A stretch of 39,082 nucleotides of DNA from an uncultured Bacteroidales bacterium. Lineage in GTDB: Bacteria > Bacteroidota > Bacteroidia > Bacteroidales > UBA4417. Location of the stretch: assembly GCA_903864265.1 (NCBI GenBank), contig CAIPFN010000065.1, forward strand, positions 1 to 39,082, in the 5' to 3' direction. The position numbers were made by a program, and so were the translations under genes. Positions 28,801-36,893 of the stretch are shown piece by piece. Every line of letters starts with the position of its first letter. Position 1 is the first letter of the stretch. The notes beneath the pieces are model-generated. The model made no database searches. It worked only from the letters and a program-made list of their open reading frames with translations, and was not told where the DNA came from.

Positions 28801-31674
28801 CGTTGATGGAGTAATAGGACTGGTTTGTGCCGGAAGAGATAAAACTGAAATTGCCTGTATGGAGGCCGTGCTTGTTCCGCATACATTTCCTGCAGTCACA
28901 GTGATGTTCCCACTCATGCCTGCAATTCCTACATTTGTTGAAATGGTTGCTGTTCCCTGTCCTGCATCAATAACCCAGCCTGCAGGAACAGTCCATGTGT
29001 AGGTTACTCCTGATATGCCGGCAATGTTGTACGATGGTAAAGTTCCCTGGCAGGGAGCTGTGTTTCCGGTTATAGGGCCAGGTTGCAGTGGTATGGTTTG
29101 CACTGTCAATGCAAGAGTCTGCATTGTGCCAATGCCGCATGCATTGGAAGGAGAAACCTGAACGATTCCGGAAGCGGCACCTGTTGTAACCAGGATGCTG
29201 CTGGTGCCCTGTCCTGAAGTGATAACCCAGCCTGCCGGGAAAGCCCATGTGTAGCTCACTCCTGGTATATTTGTTACAGTGTAATTCAGTAAAGTAGTCC
29301 CGAAACAAGGAGAAACCGGACCGCTGATAGAACCAGGTTGAAGTGGAATGGTTGTGACGGTAACTGCTTGCGATCTTAGCGTTCCATTGCCACATAGGTT
29401 GGAAGGCGTTACTGTAATATTTCCTGCATTCGCTCCAACACTTACAGTGATTGAATTGGTTAACCCCCCGCCGGTTTGTGTCCAGCCTGCCGGTAAAGCC
29501 CATGAATAGCTGACGCCCGGCACGTTGATAATGGAGTAGGTTTGTGTAGAACCTATGCAAGGGCTTAGGTTACCTGTAATGACCGATGGTTGGGCAGGTA
29601 TCGTAATTACCGTTATAGCCAGAATCCGGGCTGTGCCATTACCGCAGATATTAGAGGGAGTAAGGCTGATATTTCCTGATCCGGCTCCCACAGTGACAGT
29701 TATCGAATTTGTTGTACCTCCCCCGGTTTGTAACCATCCGGCCGGGAAGGACCAGGCATAGATGACTCCTGGAACAAGAGTAACACTATAACTCTGGGAA
29801 GAGCCAATGCAAGGATTTAAATTTCCTGTTATTATGGAAGGTTGAGCAGGAATAGTCGTTGTGGTTACAGCAAGAGTAACAGCTGTTCCTATGCCGCAGG
29901 TATTGGACGGGGTCACAGTAATACTTCCTGTGGTGGCTCCGGGAGTTACTATTATCGAATTTGTTGTTCCTCCACCGGTTTGAGTCCATCCTGCAGGGAA
30001 AGTCCAACTGTAGGTTACGCCTGAAACATTGGCGACACTATAGGTTTGGGCTGTTCCTGTACAAGGGTTTGAATTTCCGCTAATGGCTGAAGGTTGTGCC
30101 GGAACCGTGGTGGAAGTAACGCTAAGTATTTGTGCTGTTCCGCTGCCACAGGCATTTGACGGTGTGACAATAATATTGCCTGACTGGGCTGTGGTGGTAA
30201 CAGTCACAGAATTTGTTACCCCCCCGCCTGTTTGTATCCATCCTGCCGGGAAAATCCATGTGTACGTTATACCTGCTACATTGGTTACGTTGTAAATTTG
30301 AGAAGTTGCCATGCATGGCGTAATACTGCCGGTAATAATGGATGGCTGTGCCGGGATGGCTGTGGTAGTGACGGCAAGGGTACGGGGCGTACCGTTTCCG
30401 CAAGCGTTGGAAGGAGTAACACTTATATTTCCTGTACCTGCTCCAACAGTAACATTTACGGAATTTGTTGTCCCGCCACCGGTTTGAGTCCATCCAGCAG
30501 GAAATGTCCAGGCATAAAATACTCCGGGAATATTCGGAACGATGTAGATTTGTGAAGAACTTATGCATGGGGTAATGTTTCCGGTAATAATTCCTGGCTG
30601 GGCAGGCACAGAACTTACGGTTAGGCTGGTTGTGTTATTGGTGGAAATCGGATTATTACACCCGGCAGAAACCAGATTGGTAATCGTTACAACCGTTACA
30701 CCGGGGTTAAGCAGTGCAATGGTATTAAAAGTGGCTAAGCCTGCAGTGCTTACTGTGAAAACAGCTGTTGCACCAGTTGCGGTGTTGGCACCCGTAAGAT
30801 TATACGTCACAGTATAAGTTCCAACAGGTAATCCGACAGTTGTAGCGTTAAGAGTAATTGTTGATGCCATGCCTGTGCATACCAATGTCGCCGAGGTTGA
30901 TGCCAGATTATAGTTTGGACACATCCATGTTAGGGTAACCTGTCCGTCGGCGCCTGATTTGGAAGTAGAAGTGTTTTCTCCCCTGCCTCCTCCTCCTCCC
31001 CCGGGTGTTAGTCCGGCTGCCGCATCCGGAGTTCCGTCACCATCGGCGCCGCGTCCGCCATTTCCTGTTCCTGTTCCTCCGCTTCCGCCTGTCAGGGTGC
31101 CTGTTCCTCCTATGCCACCAACAGTGGTGTTTGTTGCGGATCCACCTCCTCCGCCACCACCTTCATTATTCGAACCAATGGTTGAAATTCGCGCGTCGCC
31201 GCCATTTCCTCCGGCAAAGGATGCTAGTATGTTTCCTCCAACAACCGATGCTGCTCCTCCTGCGCCACCAAGCCTGCTATTGTTTACATAGGTTCCTCCA
31301 TTTGCCAATATACTTGAAATTGACGTTTGTGATCCATTGTTGCCTGCTGTACCTCCGGTTCCAACTGTAATAGTAAGAATAGCTCCTGGGATAAGCCCGG
31401 TAAGAGTGCCACGGGTATAGGCTCCTGCACCCCCACCACCAGCCGCTCCTGATCTGTTTGATCCACCGGCGCCACCACCCCAGTTTTCAGCAACAATAGC
31501 CGTAACTCCAGCCGGAACAGTAAAAGTGCCATTTGTTGTAAACGTCTGTGTGGTCTGAGCGAAAACCGGGCTGCCCGCGAGTAATACGATTATCATCAAT
31601 GCAGGAAAACCTGATTTGATGATGCCTGTATATTCACAGGGAGCTCTGTTAATCATTTTTCTCAGATAATGCAT
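22885..31674 (-). CDS. Giant secreted adhesin-like protein with PKD-like repeat array (2929 aa)
   Basis: The signal peptide is preceded by a long n-region; Met7 is an alternative start. Domains in order: a glycine-rich domain (about 40-245) opening with TFTVPAGVTAIVAENWGGGA; an Ig-like domain; twelve ~85-aa PKD-like repeats (357-1373) with paired cysteines; Ig/PKD-like repeats of other types (about 1374-1850) including FTWTIGAISGGITGASAG; a MAM/jelly-roll-like domain (about 1865-2035, LSLSFWHYYDFNS); a second jelly-roll-like domain (about 2160-2335, NELVSNGTFTAGNTGF); SprB-like and Ig segments; and HYR-like domains from about 2606 (APVIINCPPDK). It ends abruptly in TVKPRPDVIKLN, with no recognised type A or B sorting domain. 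It is probably an extracellular or cell-surface adhesin. It lies between the two cassettes and has no PorP gene directly downstream. Confidence 0.9.
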   Translation of the reverse strand: MHYLRKMINRAPCEYTGIIKSGFPALMIIVLLAGSPVFAQTTQTFTTNGTFTVPAGVTAIVAENWGGGAGGSNRSGAAGGGGAGAYTRGTLTGLIPGAILTITVGTGGTAGNNGSQTSISSILANGGTYVNNSRLGGAGGAASVVGGNILASFAGGNGGDARISTIGSNNEGGGGGGGSATNTTVGGIGGTGTLTGGSGGTGTGNGGRGADGDGTPDAAAGLTPGGGGGGRGENTSTSKSGADGQVTLTWMCPNYNLASTSATLVCTGMASTITLNATTVGLPVGTYTVTYNLTGANTATGATAVFTVSTAGLATFNTIALLNPGVTVVTITNLVSAGCNNPISTNNTTSLTVSSVPAQPGIITGNITPCISSSQIYIVPNIPGVFYAWTFPAGWTQTGGGTTNSVNVTVGAGTGNISVTPSNACGNGTPRTLAVTTTAIPAQPSIITGSITPCMATSQIYNVTNVAGITYTWIFPAGWIQTGGGVTNSVTVTTTAQSGNIIVTPSNACGSGTAQILSVTSTTVPAQPSAISGNSNPCTGTAQTYSVANVSGVTYSWTFPAGWTQTGGGTTNSIIVTPGATTGSITVTPSNTCGIGTAVTLAVTTTTIPAQPSIITGNLNPCIGSSQSYSVTLVPGVIYAWSFPAGWLQTGGGTTNSITVTVGAGSGNISLTPSNICGNGTARILAITVITIPAQPSVITGNLSPCIGSTQTYSIINVPGVSYSWALPAGWTQTGGGLTNSITVSVGANAGNITVTPSNLCGNGTLRSQAVTVTTIPLQPGSISGPVSPCFGTTLLNYTVTNIPGVSYTWAFPAGWVITSGQGTSSILVTTGAASGIVQVSPSNACGIGTMQTLALTVQTIPLQPGPITGNTAPCQGTLPSYNIAGISGVTYTWTVPAGWVIDAGQGTATISTNVGIAGMSGNITVTAGNVCGTSTASIQAISVLSLPAQTSPITPSTPNLCQNSTQNYMVNPPPPPGVTYTWIGPAGSSILSGQGTNIIQIKYGILSGNLTITPSNICGNGPPQTMAINILNSTPAPSGPISGMVAPCIGSNQIYSVITVVGVIYSWSVPAGWVITAGQGTNSITTTAGAAAGNIQVIAGNACGGSVPRLFAVNPWSSVPVQPSPIIGNQQVCVSGTLTYSVTNIPLVTYTWSVPAGWIINSGQGTNSVVVTAGALSGNIVVVPSNLCGNGTAQTLAMSVDLAIPADPGPISGNNNPCESSIQVYSVLYQAGVTYVWTVPAGSSISAGQGSNSITLTIGATSGSIMVTPGNSCGSSTGKSMLITIKPLPVSAGLILGNLQFCEGSIQTYSVTNFAGITYTWVVPAGWVINSGQGMNSISVSTGVNSGNVQVTPANICGSGPSSLLGITVNPLPAAFVGNNKEICAGASVQIGGPSIPGHTYSWTSLPPGFTSVTSNPTVSPIVTTTYYLQETITVTGCSNLNAVTVIANQIISVSVNPSSRVQTICNGEHTNIVLSSNISGTQFSWVAALTGGSGTTFTANGTGNVISEVITNTSSFLSTVTYTITATADVCVNSTTTVVVTINPSPLVNAQSTGVCSDIPAGITLGASTNGIAVASYTITSIQSNGLTSSAGSPATGSGFAANSISDDAWTNPTLNPVNVVYTISPVSALGCAGNTFTVTVTVNPEPLVTSAANYGICSGSSTGITLTATLPGTFIWSIGAITGGITGASAGAGTAINQILTNPGNTADGTVAYIVIPKSASGPCAGDPTTLLVTVHPKPIVTNAVSAAICSGIVSNIPLTASVASNFTWTIGAISGGITGASAGNGTAIVQTLTNPSNTSAGTVQYVVTPTSQVSLCTGNPFTITVTVNPKPSVTASSSVGSVCAGTTFNLFSTSSANTPPLILSEGFNPPAYSWTRTNSSGGGTPANADWTLRGDGYITNAQTFHSNDASQFYLSDSRSQNGTTTATTLVSPVLSTAGYSSLSLSFWHYYDFNSTTGEFAKVEVSTNNGATWTQVIIYNTVDIGTPSSFQNEILNLGSAYINSTTFQFRFSYYCGSNRGRYWAIDNVSLTGTPSAIPTINWTSNPAGYTASVADPINVSQVVTTSYTASYTNPLTGCSNSASVSVTSLPLPVASITADYCAISGKIQLTATGGGTYLWSNGLTTQVIVIDIAGPYSVIVTGANGCSTTANLNVSNELVSNGTFTAGNTGFTSGYDYDPAANGLIAPESEYSVYNNAQFTHPNFWGYDHTSGTGIGNANFMIVNGAKYAPQPTVWQEILSITPNTDYYFSAWAMSLNNVAPFAKLRFEVNGVQVGTIATLTAGVDIVNNPWLIKDRFYGTWNSGAATSATLRIIDLETAAGGNDFGLDDISFGTLSPVPYSFSPSANNGTNVICEGMNVQLNANITGGMPPYHTNWTGPNGFTSTLQDPIITNISLAGQGIYYLTMHDSYGCTPQTKQFYLTVIPAPMATVNGGGNCCQYGASPLIAFTASGGTVPYTFTYSINGGSNQTITTYGINNTAIVFAPTINLGTYVYNLVSVTDITGCQRTLNSAITVVVQPLPISVISGSNPVCAGTTGNIYTGNSAMASYAWSISGNGSISGVTNAINTNITTGNTCGNPFELYLEVTDAFGCSSIAEESFMVDDNIAPVIINCPPDKIISGTNVSVILPLVYSESPVSITETQYNNEGGLATDNCKIESYTYSDTQSGISPIIVDRTFILKDKCGNVTHCIQIITIIVPPDITCSDPPSSNTNTCNAVVNPAEPFVNAGDPVTWSWVMSGATIGSGTGAIGNYTFNVGVTTITWTATNVSGSDVCTQTITVIDNQAPTFNVPADLSYCVEDIYGATYWDPTVDIMPNRPEYYLFVAGNTDLDLDLATITDNCPSGCAFEIRWRIDFADGTFLPALPATYVTGQPSTYVVNIHFPGSITANVVHHVTYQVADCHGNVSPSQTITVTVKPRPDVIKLN
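27556..30606 (-). repeat. Twelve tandem PKD-like repeats (~254 bp each) in the giant adhesin
   Basis: Repeats open with P-[AL]-Q-P, then I-[TS]-G-N, a PC motif, a TYTW-like core, PAGW and a final SN-x-CG-x-GT. Units 1-5 carry TQTGGG in the middle; units 6-12 mostly carry INSGQG or similar. Two cysteines per unit suggest one disulfide each. Confidence 0.9.
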
Positions 31675-32806
31675 TTGAAAAAATATTTTGTGGAAAAGTT
31701 TAGGGTCGTCTAACTCATTTTCCGGTTTTTCCCCTCTTTCTGGACTGTATGCTTTCTGTCATATATTCTTGAGCATGCTAGAAATACTGTTATGGGTATT
31801 CCTTTTTCCCGTTTTGTGATTATCTGTACAAATCCTTCATGTCGTCAACTGTATCAATTGTTTTAAAGTTGTGGATTATTTTTCCCAACAAGTAAATAAA
31901 TATTACTAATAAGAACTTGTACTGCCTAAATTAGTAATAAAAACCTTGGTTTGCGTCCATACTTTAGTAATTATTCATTACCGGGCATGAAAAAAGTAAT
32001 ATGAAAAATCATAAATAATTAAAAAATGTAAAATTTCTTTCAAGGCAGCTTCTTTTACAATAATATCATGGTCTCCCCAGTCCTTTTCTGAGAAAAACAG
32101 ATGGGGTTAATTTTTGAAAATATTGAATAATAATTAGATACAAACTTTCGTATCCTAATTTGAGTTGTTCGGAGTATTTAAAAAACATGAACAAATAAAT
32201 TGCAATGCGGATAAAATAGTATACAGTATAATATTAAAAAAATAATAAATCAAGTAAAATGAATTTATATTATAGGGATATGCAAAATGGATAGTATTTA
32301 TTGTGCAAGTATAAAAAGTTTACACTTTTAGCCATAGGAATGCCAGCCCAACATACTGGTTTGTATATTTATCTATAGCTCCATGGTGCGTGATTTAAAC
32401 TTTGCCTTCGGGGGACGCATCACGGTTTAACGGGAATAATTGATACTTAAGAAATTATAGTTAAAACTTACCATAATTATATGGCTAATTGTGCAGGCTT
32501 TCGAAGCTGACAGTTTCTGAAAGGGATAAGGATGGCATGCTTTCTTCAGGCTTGCGGAATTCTTGAAGCTGTTATTGGCAGTATGCTTTTTTAGTCAGTA
32601 TCTGTTGAAAAGGTATAATTTCGGATGCCAGCAAGAGGTGAAACAGATCGGGGTATATCAAGTTTTATTATTAAATGCAGATATACAGCAGTTTGGCAAA
32701 AAAATATTCACCCTTTCTTCAGGGTAAAACCCCTTTTTCTTTTTGGGATTTAGGGGGAAAAGATACGACCGCAGTCTGAGTCAGGCACTGTAAGATTATA
32801 GGACGC
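31675..32806. other. A/T-rich 1.1-kb gap upstream of the giant adhesin
   Basis: No ORF is listed and none is seen. The stretch from about 31680 to 32340 is clearly richer in A/T than any other part of the window. It must contain the promoter of the adhesin, but I found no exact TAnnTTTG on the minus strand. Near the right end, on the minus strand, ACCCT-GAAGAA-AGGGT followed by GAATATTTTTTT (about 32701-32725) may be a weak terminator of PorP copy 2. Confidence 0.55.
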
Positions 32807-33799
32807 CTAGAAGCCTGGATGCCCGACTTCGTGAAAACGGTTGGGATTGTTGTGCTTTCGGAAAAGCCAGGCAACCGATATTTCGTGGGCGCCTCCCGAG
32901 CGCATGGTGACCCTTGAAATGGTGTAGTCGAAGCTGTATCCTACCTTATATTCTTTTTGCTGAAAGCCTAGCAATAGGATCAGGGCGTCGGGGTTTCCAA
33001 AGGTATGCCTGAGCCATAATCCTGCTACCACAGGGAATGAGTTCACATACATTCCCAGGTTTAGCTGCCTGAAATTGCCTTGTTGTATATAAACTACGTT
33101 TGGCGATACAGAGAAATTGCGTAAATCTTCCCCATCCATACCCTGGAAAAAATCGATCAGCATTCCGGAATGCAGGGTCCAGCGCATGCGTAACCTGTTC
33201 TCATTTCCGCCATAGAACGACATATCGGGCCTGCTGAGATGGTTAACGGCAAGGCCAAAATACAGGCTTTCCTTAAACCCAGCCAGCAATCCTGCGCTGA
33301 AATCCAGGTTGCCGATATTCAGTTTAGGGGGTAAATATTCCCTTGTTGGCTCAATATTGCCTGTATGTATATCAATCTGATCGTAAAAAAGCAGTTTTTC
33401 CCAATCCAGCCTGTACTGCATGTACCCAGCCTGAATAGCGGCATTTAAAACCATAAAATGCGAAGCCTGCAGGCGGTACGAATAAATACCGCTTGCGCTG
33501 AACCGGTTGTAAACACCGCCCCCTCCTATATCGGCATTGGCTATGATGCCCGCCCCTCCCGATATTTTATCGAAATGCTCATCCCAGGTGGCACTGTAGC
33601 TCACATATCCTTTTGTGATAGAAGGCCACTGGTTACGGTAATTCAGCGTAACCCGCTGATCCAGCTTTCCCCCCGCCAGGGCCGGGTTCAGGTATAAGGG
33701 ATTTGCATAAAACTGGGTATAGATCACATCCTGCGAATAGGCCCGGCTGATCAGAGTAAGTAGCGCGATGGCAATGAGAATTAGTCTTGATGTCTTCAT
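32807..33799 (-). CDS. PorP/SprF-family type IX secretion membrane protein, copy 2
   Basis: Paralogue of the gene at 15449. The ORF track starts at a TTG (33808), but the ATG at 33799 gives MKTSRLIL..., aligning with copy 1 and giving exactly 330 aa. After the signal peptide the same DVIYTQFYANPLYLNPALAG hallmark appears, then DQRVTLNYRNQWPS, GGGGVYNRFS and LRHTFGNPDAL. It starts 9 nt after the stop of the second 791-aa type B cargo gene and is presumably its partner. Differences from copy 1 are scattered and mostly conservative, so both copies look functional. Confidence 0.93.
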   Translation of the reverse strand: MKTSRLILIAIALLTLISRAYSQDVIYTQFYANPLYLNPALAGGKLDQRVTLNYRNQWPSITKGYVSYSATWDEHFDKISGGAGIIANADIGGGGVYNRFSASGIYSYRLQASHFMVLNAAIQAGYMQYRLDWEKLLFYDQIDIHTGNIEPTREYLPPKLNIGNLDFSAGLLAGFKESLYFGLAVNHLSRPDMSFYGGNENRLRMRWTLHSGMLIDFFQGMDGEDLRNFSVSPNVVYIQQGNFRQLNLGMYVNSFPVVAGLWLRHTFGNPDALILLLGFQQKEYKVGYSFDYTISRVTMRSGGAHEISVAWLFRKHNNPNRFHEVGHPGF

Positions 33800-33808
33800 T
33801 TTACTCAA

Positions 33809-36184
33809 CTATTTAAGAAGCATTACAGTTCCCTGTGCAGGGGATTTCTGGTTGAAGTTATAGGAAACAGGTGCATTGAAACTTACCACCCAGGTATAGA
33901 GATCAGGTGGACAAGGCATTCCTTTAAAAGTGCCATCCCAACCCTTTGTTTTGTCGCTGGAGCTAAAGAGTTGTTCGCCCCATTTATTGAATATCAACAT
34001 CTTGAAGGAGAAGTCAATATCGTGATTGTATTTTGGTAAAAACTCATCATTCAGTCCGTCGCCGTTGGGCGAAAATGCGTTGGGCATCCATATCAGCAGC
34101 TCGCAGGGGCGCAGCAACACCGAGTCGCTACCCTGGCAGCCATGGTGATCGGTAACAATTACCCAATACAGGCCTTCGGCTGTTGCCACCAATTGGGGAG
34201 CCGTGCTTCCATCCTGCCAGCTGTAAGTGGCAAAGCCGGTTCCGGGGGCCAGCACAACTTCATGATCCGAACAAAGGGTGTCATGATCGCCTATGTGAAC
34301 TTCAGGGCTGGGGAATACGTATAAATCAAGGGTCTCTGTTTTTGAACAGGCTTTACTGCCGGTAGCCGTTACCTGGTATTCTCCCGAGGCATCTGGTCCA
34401 ATTTTACCAAGTTCCCATTCCGCACCGGCATGAGTCTGTCCGTCAGGACTGGTCCATTTGTAGCTGAGGTTCTCTGCGTTCAGTGAGCCGGCACCCAGAG
34501 TGATTGGAGTTCCTGGACAATATTCGCCTCCACCGCTGGTAAAAATTTGCGGAACCGGTGTTATTTCAACCAAGCCCATGGAGTATATAGCCGGTATCTC
34601 GTATCCTGATGCGGAATAAATGACGCAATTCAGCCAATTCCACTTTAATTCAGTGAGCCCCGGCGACAACCCATAAAAACTAAGCTTAAATAATAAGTCT
34701 TCGCTCAGTAAGGTGATGGAATCGCTTGCCTGGAAATTCATTTGTAGTATACCCGGGGAAATTAAGGTGGCCGATAAAATGCCCTGGTTCAATAAACTGT
34801 TCACCTGCGAAAGACCATTAAATGTAAGTATAGAAGAATCAAAAGCCAGTTGTATAGAGAAAGCCGAAATGTTGGTGAAATCGTAGGCCATCAGCGGGAT
34901 TTCAAATGGAATACTTATACAGCTCTCCACATTTCCTGCAAGTACTTCTACCTCACCGGTCACCTTGTTTAAAATGATAAATTGTTGTGAAGCCATACAC
35001 CCGTTTTGATTTCTCACCCATGCGGTATACGTGCCGGCCGTCAGTTTGGAAAATACATTCTGGGTCTGCCAGTCCATCCCGTTTATGGAATATGCCATTG
35101 ATGGTGCTGTGCCTCTGGCTGTGATAATCACGTATCCGTTAGCCAGTCCGTTTGTTGAAGTGAAAGTGCTGATGCCGGTGATTTCGGGATTGCTTATCTC
35201 CACCGCGAGTGTGGCAGGCAGCGCACATTGTCCGGCATCGGGGGTAAAAGTATAAATGAGGGTGGTATCCAATGATGTATTAATGGTTGCAGGCTCCCAT
35301 TTACCACTGACGCCTTCGGGTGAAATGGCGGGTAAAGCCGGCGGTATACTGTTGCGGCAGAAGGGGCCCATAGGCTCAAATGCCGGAACAGCCGGGCGGG
35401 TAACTGTTATTTTCACTGATACGGTTGAGGAACATTGCCCCGAGTCCGGGGTAAAAGTGTAATTGCTGGTCCCGGCGATGGAAGTATTGATGGTGGATGG
35501 ATTCCACTTCCCGTGTATGCTGTTGGCCGAAGTGTCGGGGAGAACAGGTGAAGGCGAATTCATACAAAGCGTTTCAAAAGCAGAGAATGCCGGAATAAGC
35601 GTGTTACTGAGGGTAATGGTGAGCGATGATTCTGCAGGCGGACAACTGCCGTCGCGGCCTAAGCCAGTAGCCGTGAGGGTGAGAGTAACTGACCCAAGAG
35701 CTATATCCGCAGGTCCAAAAGTATATTCCGGGTTTAGGGATAAGGTATTGTCGAAGCTGCCGTCGCCGCTGCTTTTCCAGCTCAGGTTCCGGTAGCCTGA
35801 GGCCGTGGCGTCGCTTAGACTTACGCGACTGTTTTTGCACCAGGAGCTGTTTTCGCCGGCATAGGCTATAGGTGCCTCAAAAACTTTTATGGTACCCAGT
35901 TCCAGGCTGTCGCATCCATATATGCTGGTTTGCAGGGCCGACAGTATATAGTCGCCTGCACTTATATTCCACGAAATAGTTGCCGTATCAGCGGTTTCGT
36001 TAAGGACACCAACAGTTCCCAACGCATTTGTCAGCGTCCAGGTATAAGTGGAGCCAGCCTCTCCGTCAATACGATAATGCCTTTCAGCTCCTCGGCACAC
36101 ACTGTCGATCACATACCCCTGGCCGGCTGCGGTGAAGGCAACTGCAAGGAATAAGGTCAGCAATATGGTTTTGAGGCTGTTCAT
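33809..36184 (-). CDS. Secreted multidomain protein with cohesin-like domain and T9SS type B sorting domain, copy 2
   Basis: This has the same length (791 aa) and domain order as the copy 1 protein. After the signal peptide come an Ig/PKD-like domain with VIDSVCRGAERHYRIDG, two FTPDSGQC / FTPDAGQC repeats, a SprB-like repeat (AGTYTAWVRNQNGC), a cohesin-like domain (ISAFSIQLAFDSSILTFNGL), two Ig/PKD-like domains and the type B sorting domain (MPNAFSPNGDGLNDEF, FNKWGEQLFSS). The cohesin-like and sorting regions are more alike between copies than the two FTPDxGQC repeats, where many substitutions fall. It starts 1 nt after the stop of the 235-aa gene and is followed by PorP copy 2. Confidence 0.93.
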   Translation of the reverse strand: MNSLKTILLTLFLAVAFTAAGQGYVIDSVCRGAERHYRIDGEAGSTYTWTLTNALGTVGVLNETADTATISWNISAGDYILSALQTSIYGCDSLELGTIKVFEAPIAYAGENSSWCKNSRVSLSDATASGYRNLSWKSSGDGSFDNTLSLNPEYTFGPADIALGSVTLTLTATGLGRDGSCPPAESSLTITLSNTLIPAFSAFETLCMNSPSPVLPDTSANSIHGKWNPSTINTSIAGTSNYTFTPDSGQCSSTVSVKITVTRPAVPAFEPMGPFCRNSIPPALPAISPEGVSGKWEPATINTSLDTTLIYTFTPDAGQCALPATLAVEISNPEITGISTFTSTNGLANGYVIITARGTAPSMAYSINGMDWQTQNVFSKLTAGTYTAWVRNQNGCMASQQFIILNKVTGEVEVLAGNVESCISIPFEIPLMAYDFTNISAFSIQLAFDSSILTFNGLSQVNSLLNQGILSATLISPGILQMNFQASDSITLLSEDLLFKLSFYGLSPGLTELKWNWLNCVIYSASGYEIPAIYSMGLVEITPVPQIFTSGGGEYCPGTPITLGAGSLNAENLSYKWTSPDGQTHAGAEWELGKIGPDASGEYQVTATGSKACSKTETLDLYVFPSPEVHIGDHDTLCSDHEVVLAPGTGFATYSWQDGSTAPQLVATAEGLYWVIVTDHHGCQGSDSVLLRPCELLIWMPNAFSPNGDGLNDEFLPKYNHDIDFSFKMLIFNKWGEQLFSSSDKTKGWDGTFKGMPCPPDLYTWVVSFNAPVSYNFNQKSPAQGTVMLLK

Positions 36185-36185
36185 C

Positions 36186-36893
36186 TTATTTTTTCTTTGA
36201 TACTGGATTATATTGATAAATGTGCGAACTACCCGGCTTTGGAGTAACCGTTAGGGATACTGAATTGGATGATGTGCTGTTAGTTGCAAAAGCATCGGAC
36301 ACACTGATCACCATAAAGGAATAAATTCCCGCTGCCGGTGGAATGAACGGTATCAGGAGTTCGCCCGTGGTAATGTTGCTGACAGTTATATTTTGTATGC
36401 CTCCATTCGGGCCGGTGATGCGATAGGTTATACTCCAGGGGGCGGTGCCTGTGAGGTGGATCGAAAGGCTGGTGCCCTGGCCCAGGCAGATTTGCGGTGG
36501 TTCCAGGCTGAGTGTGGCTGTGGGTAACCATTGTTGGACAATGATTTTCCCTGCTTTCAGGTTCATCGAACAGCCGGGTTTACGGGAGGTGACTTTGTAG
36601 AAATACGTGCCCGGGCTCAGCCAGGTCACATGAACTATGGGTCCGGTAGTTATACCGCCTTCGAAAAATGCCTCCGTTGGCTGGCAGTTGCCGGGAACAG
36701 TCACGAAGTTGACACCCGAAACATCATTATAGAGTTCCCAGTTGTAGGTGTCGCCGAGCATTTCAATTACACTGAGTTCGGTTGTCTGACCAACATTGAC
36801 AATATTCGTCTGTGCCAGGGCAGGAGCCAGGGCCAGTAGCAGTGGTATTACTACCATCAGCGTACGAATAAGTCTGAATATAGGTCGTCTCAC
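36186..36893 (-). CDS. Secreted Ig-like protein of unknown function, copy 2
   Basis: Homologue of the 226-aa protein at 18825, here 235 aa. The start is GTG (36893): no in-frame ATG exists before the upstream stop, and the next ATG (Met13) would leave a very short signal peptide. Shared features are the signal peptide ending ALAQ, GDTYNWELYNDVSGVNF, LSPGTYFYKVTSRKPGC, a PKD-like second half (PPQICLGQGTSLSIHLTGTAPW) and the tail TPKPGSSHIYQY ending KKK. The middle of the second domain has an insertion relative to copy 1 (around RITGPNGGIQN). Its TAA stop precedes the 791-aa ATG by one base, as in copy 1. Confidence 0.82.
   Translation of the reverse strand: MRRPIFRLIRTLMVVIPLLLALAPALAQTNIVNVGQTTELSVIEMLGDTYNWELYNDVSGVNFVTVPGNCQPTEAFFEGGITTGPIVHVTWLSPGTYFYKVTSRKPGCSMNLKAGKIIVQQWLPTATLSLEPPQICLGQGTSLSIHLTGTAPWSITYRITGPNGGIQNITVSNITTGELLIPFIPPAAGIYSFMVISVSDAFATNSTSSNSVSLTVTPKPGSSHIYQYNPVSKKK

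Noticed and set aside
30959-31370. Proline-rich plus-strand ORFs
   Set aside because: They are antisense translations of the Gly-rich domain of the giant adhesin.
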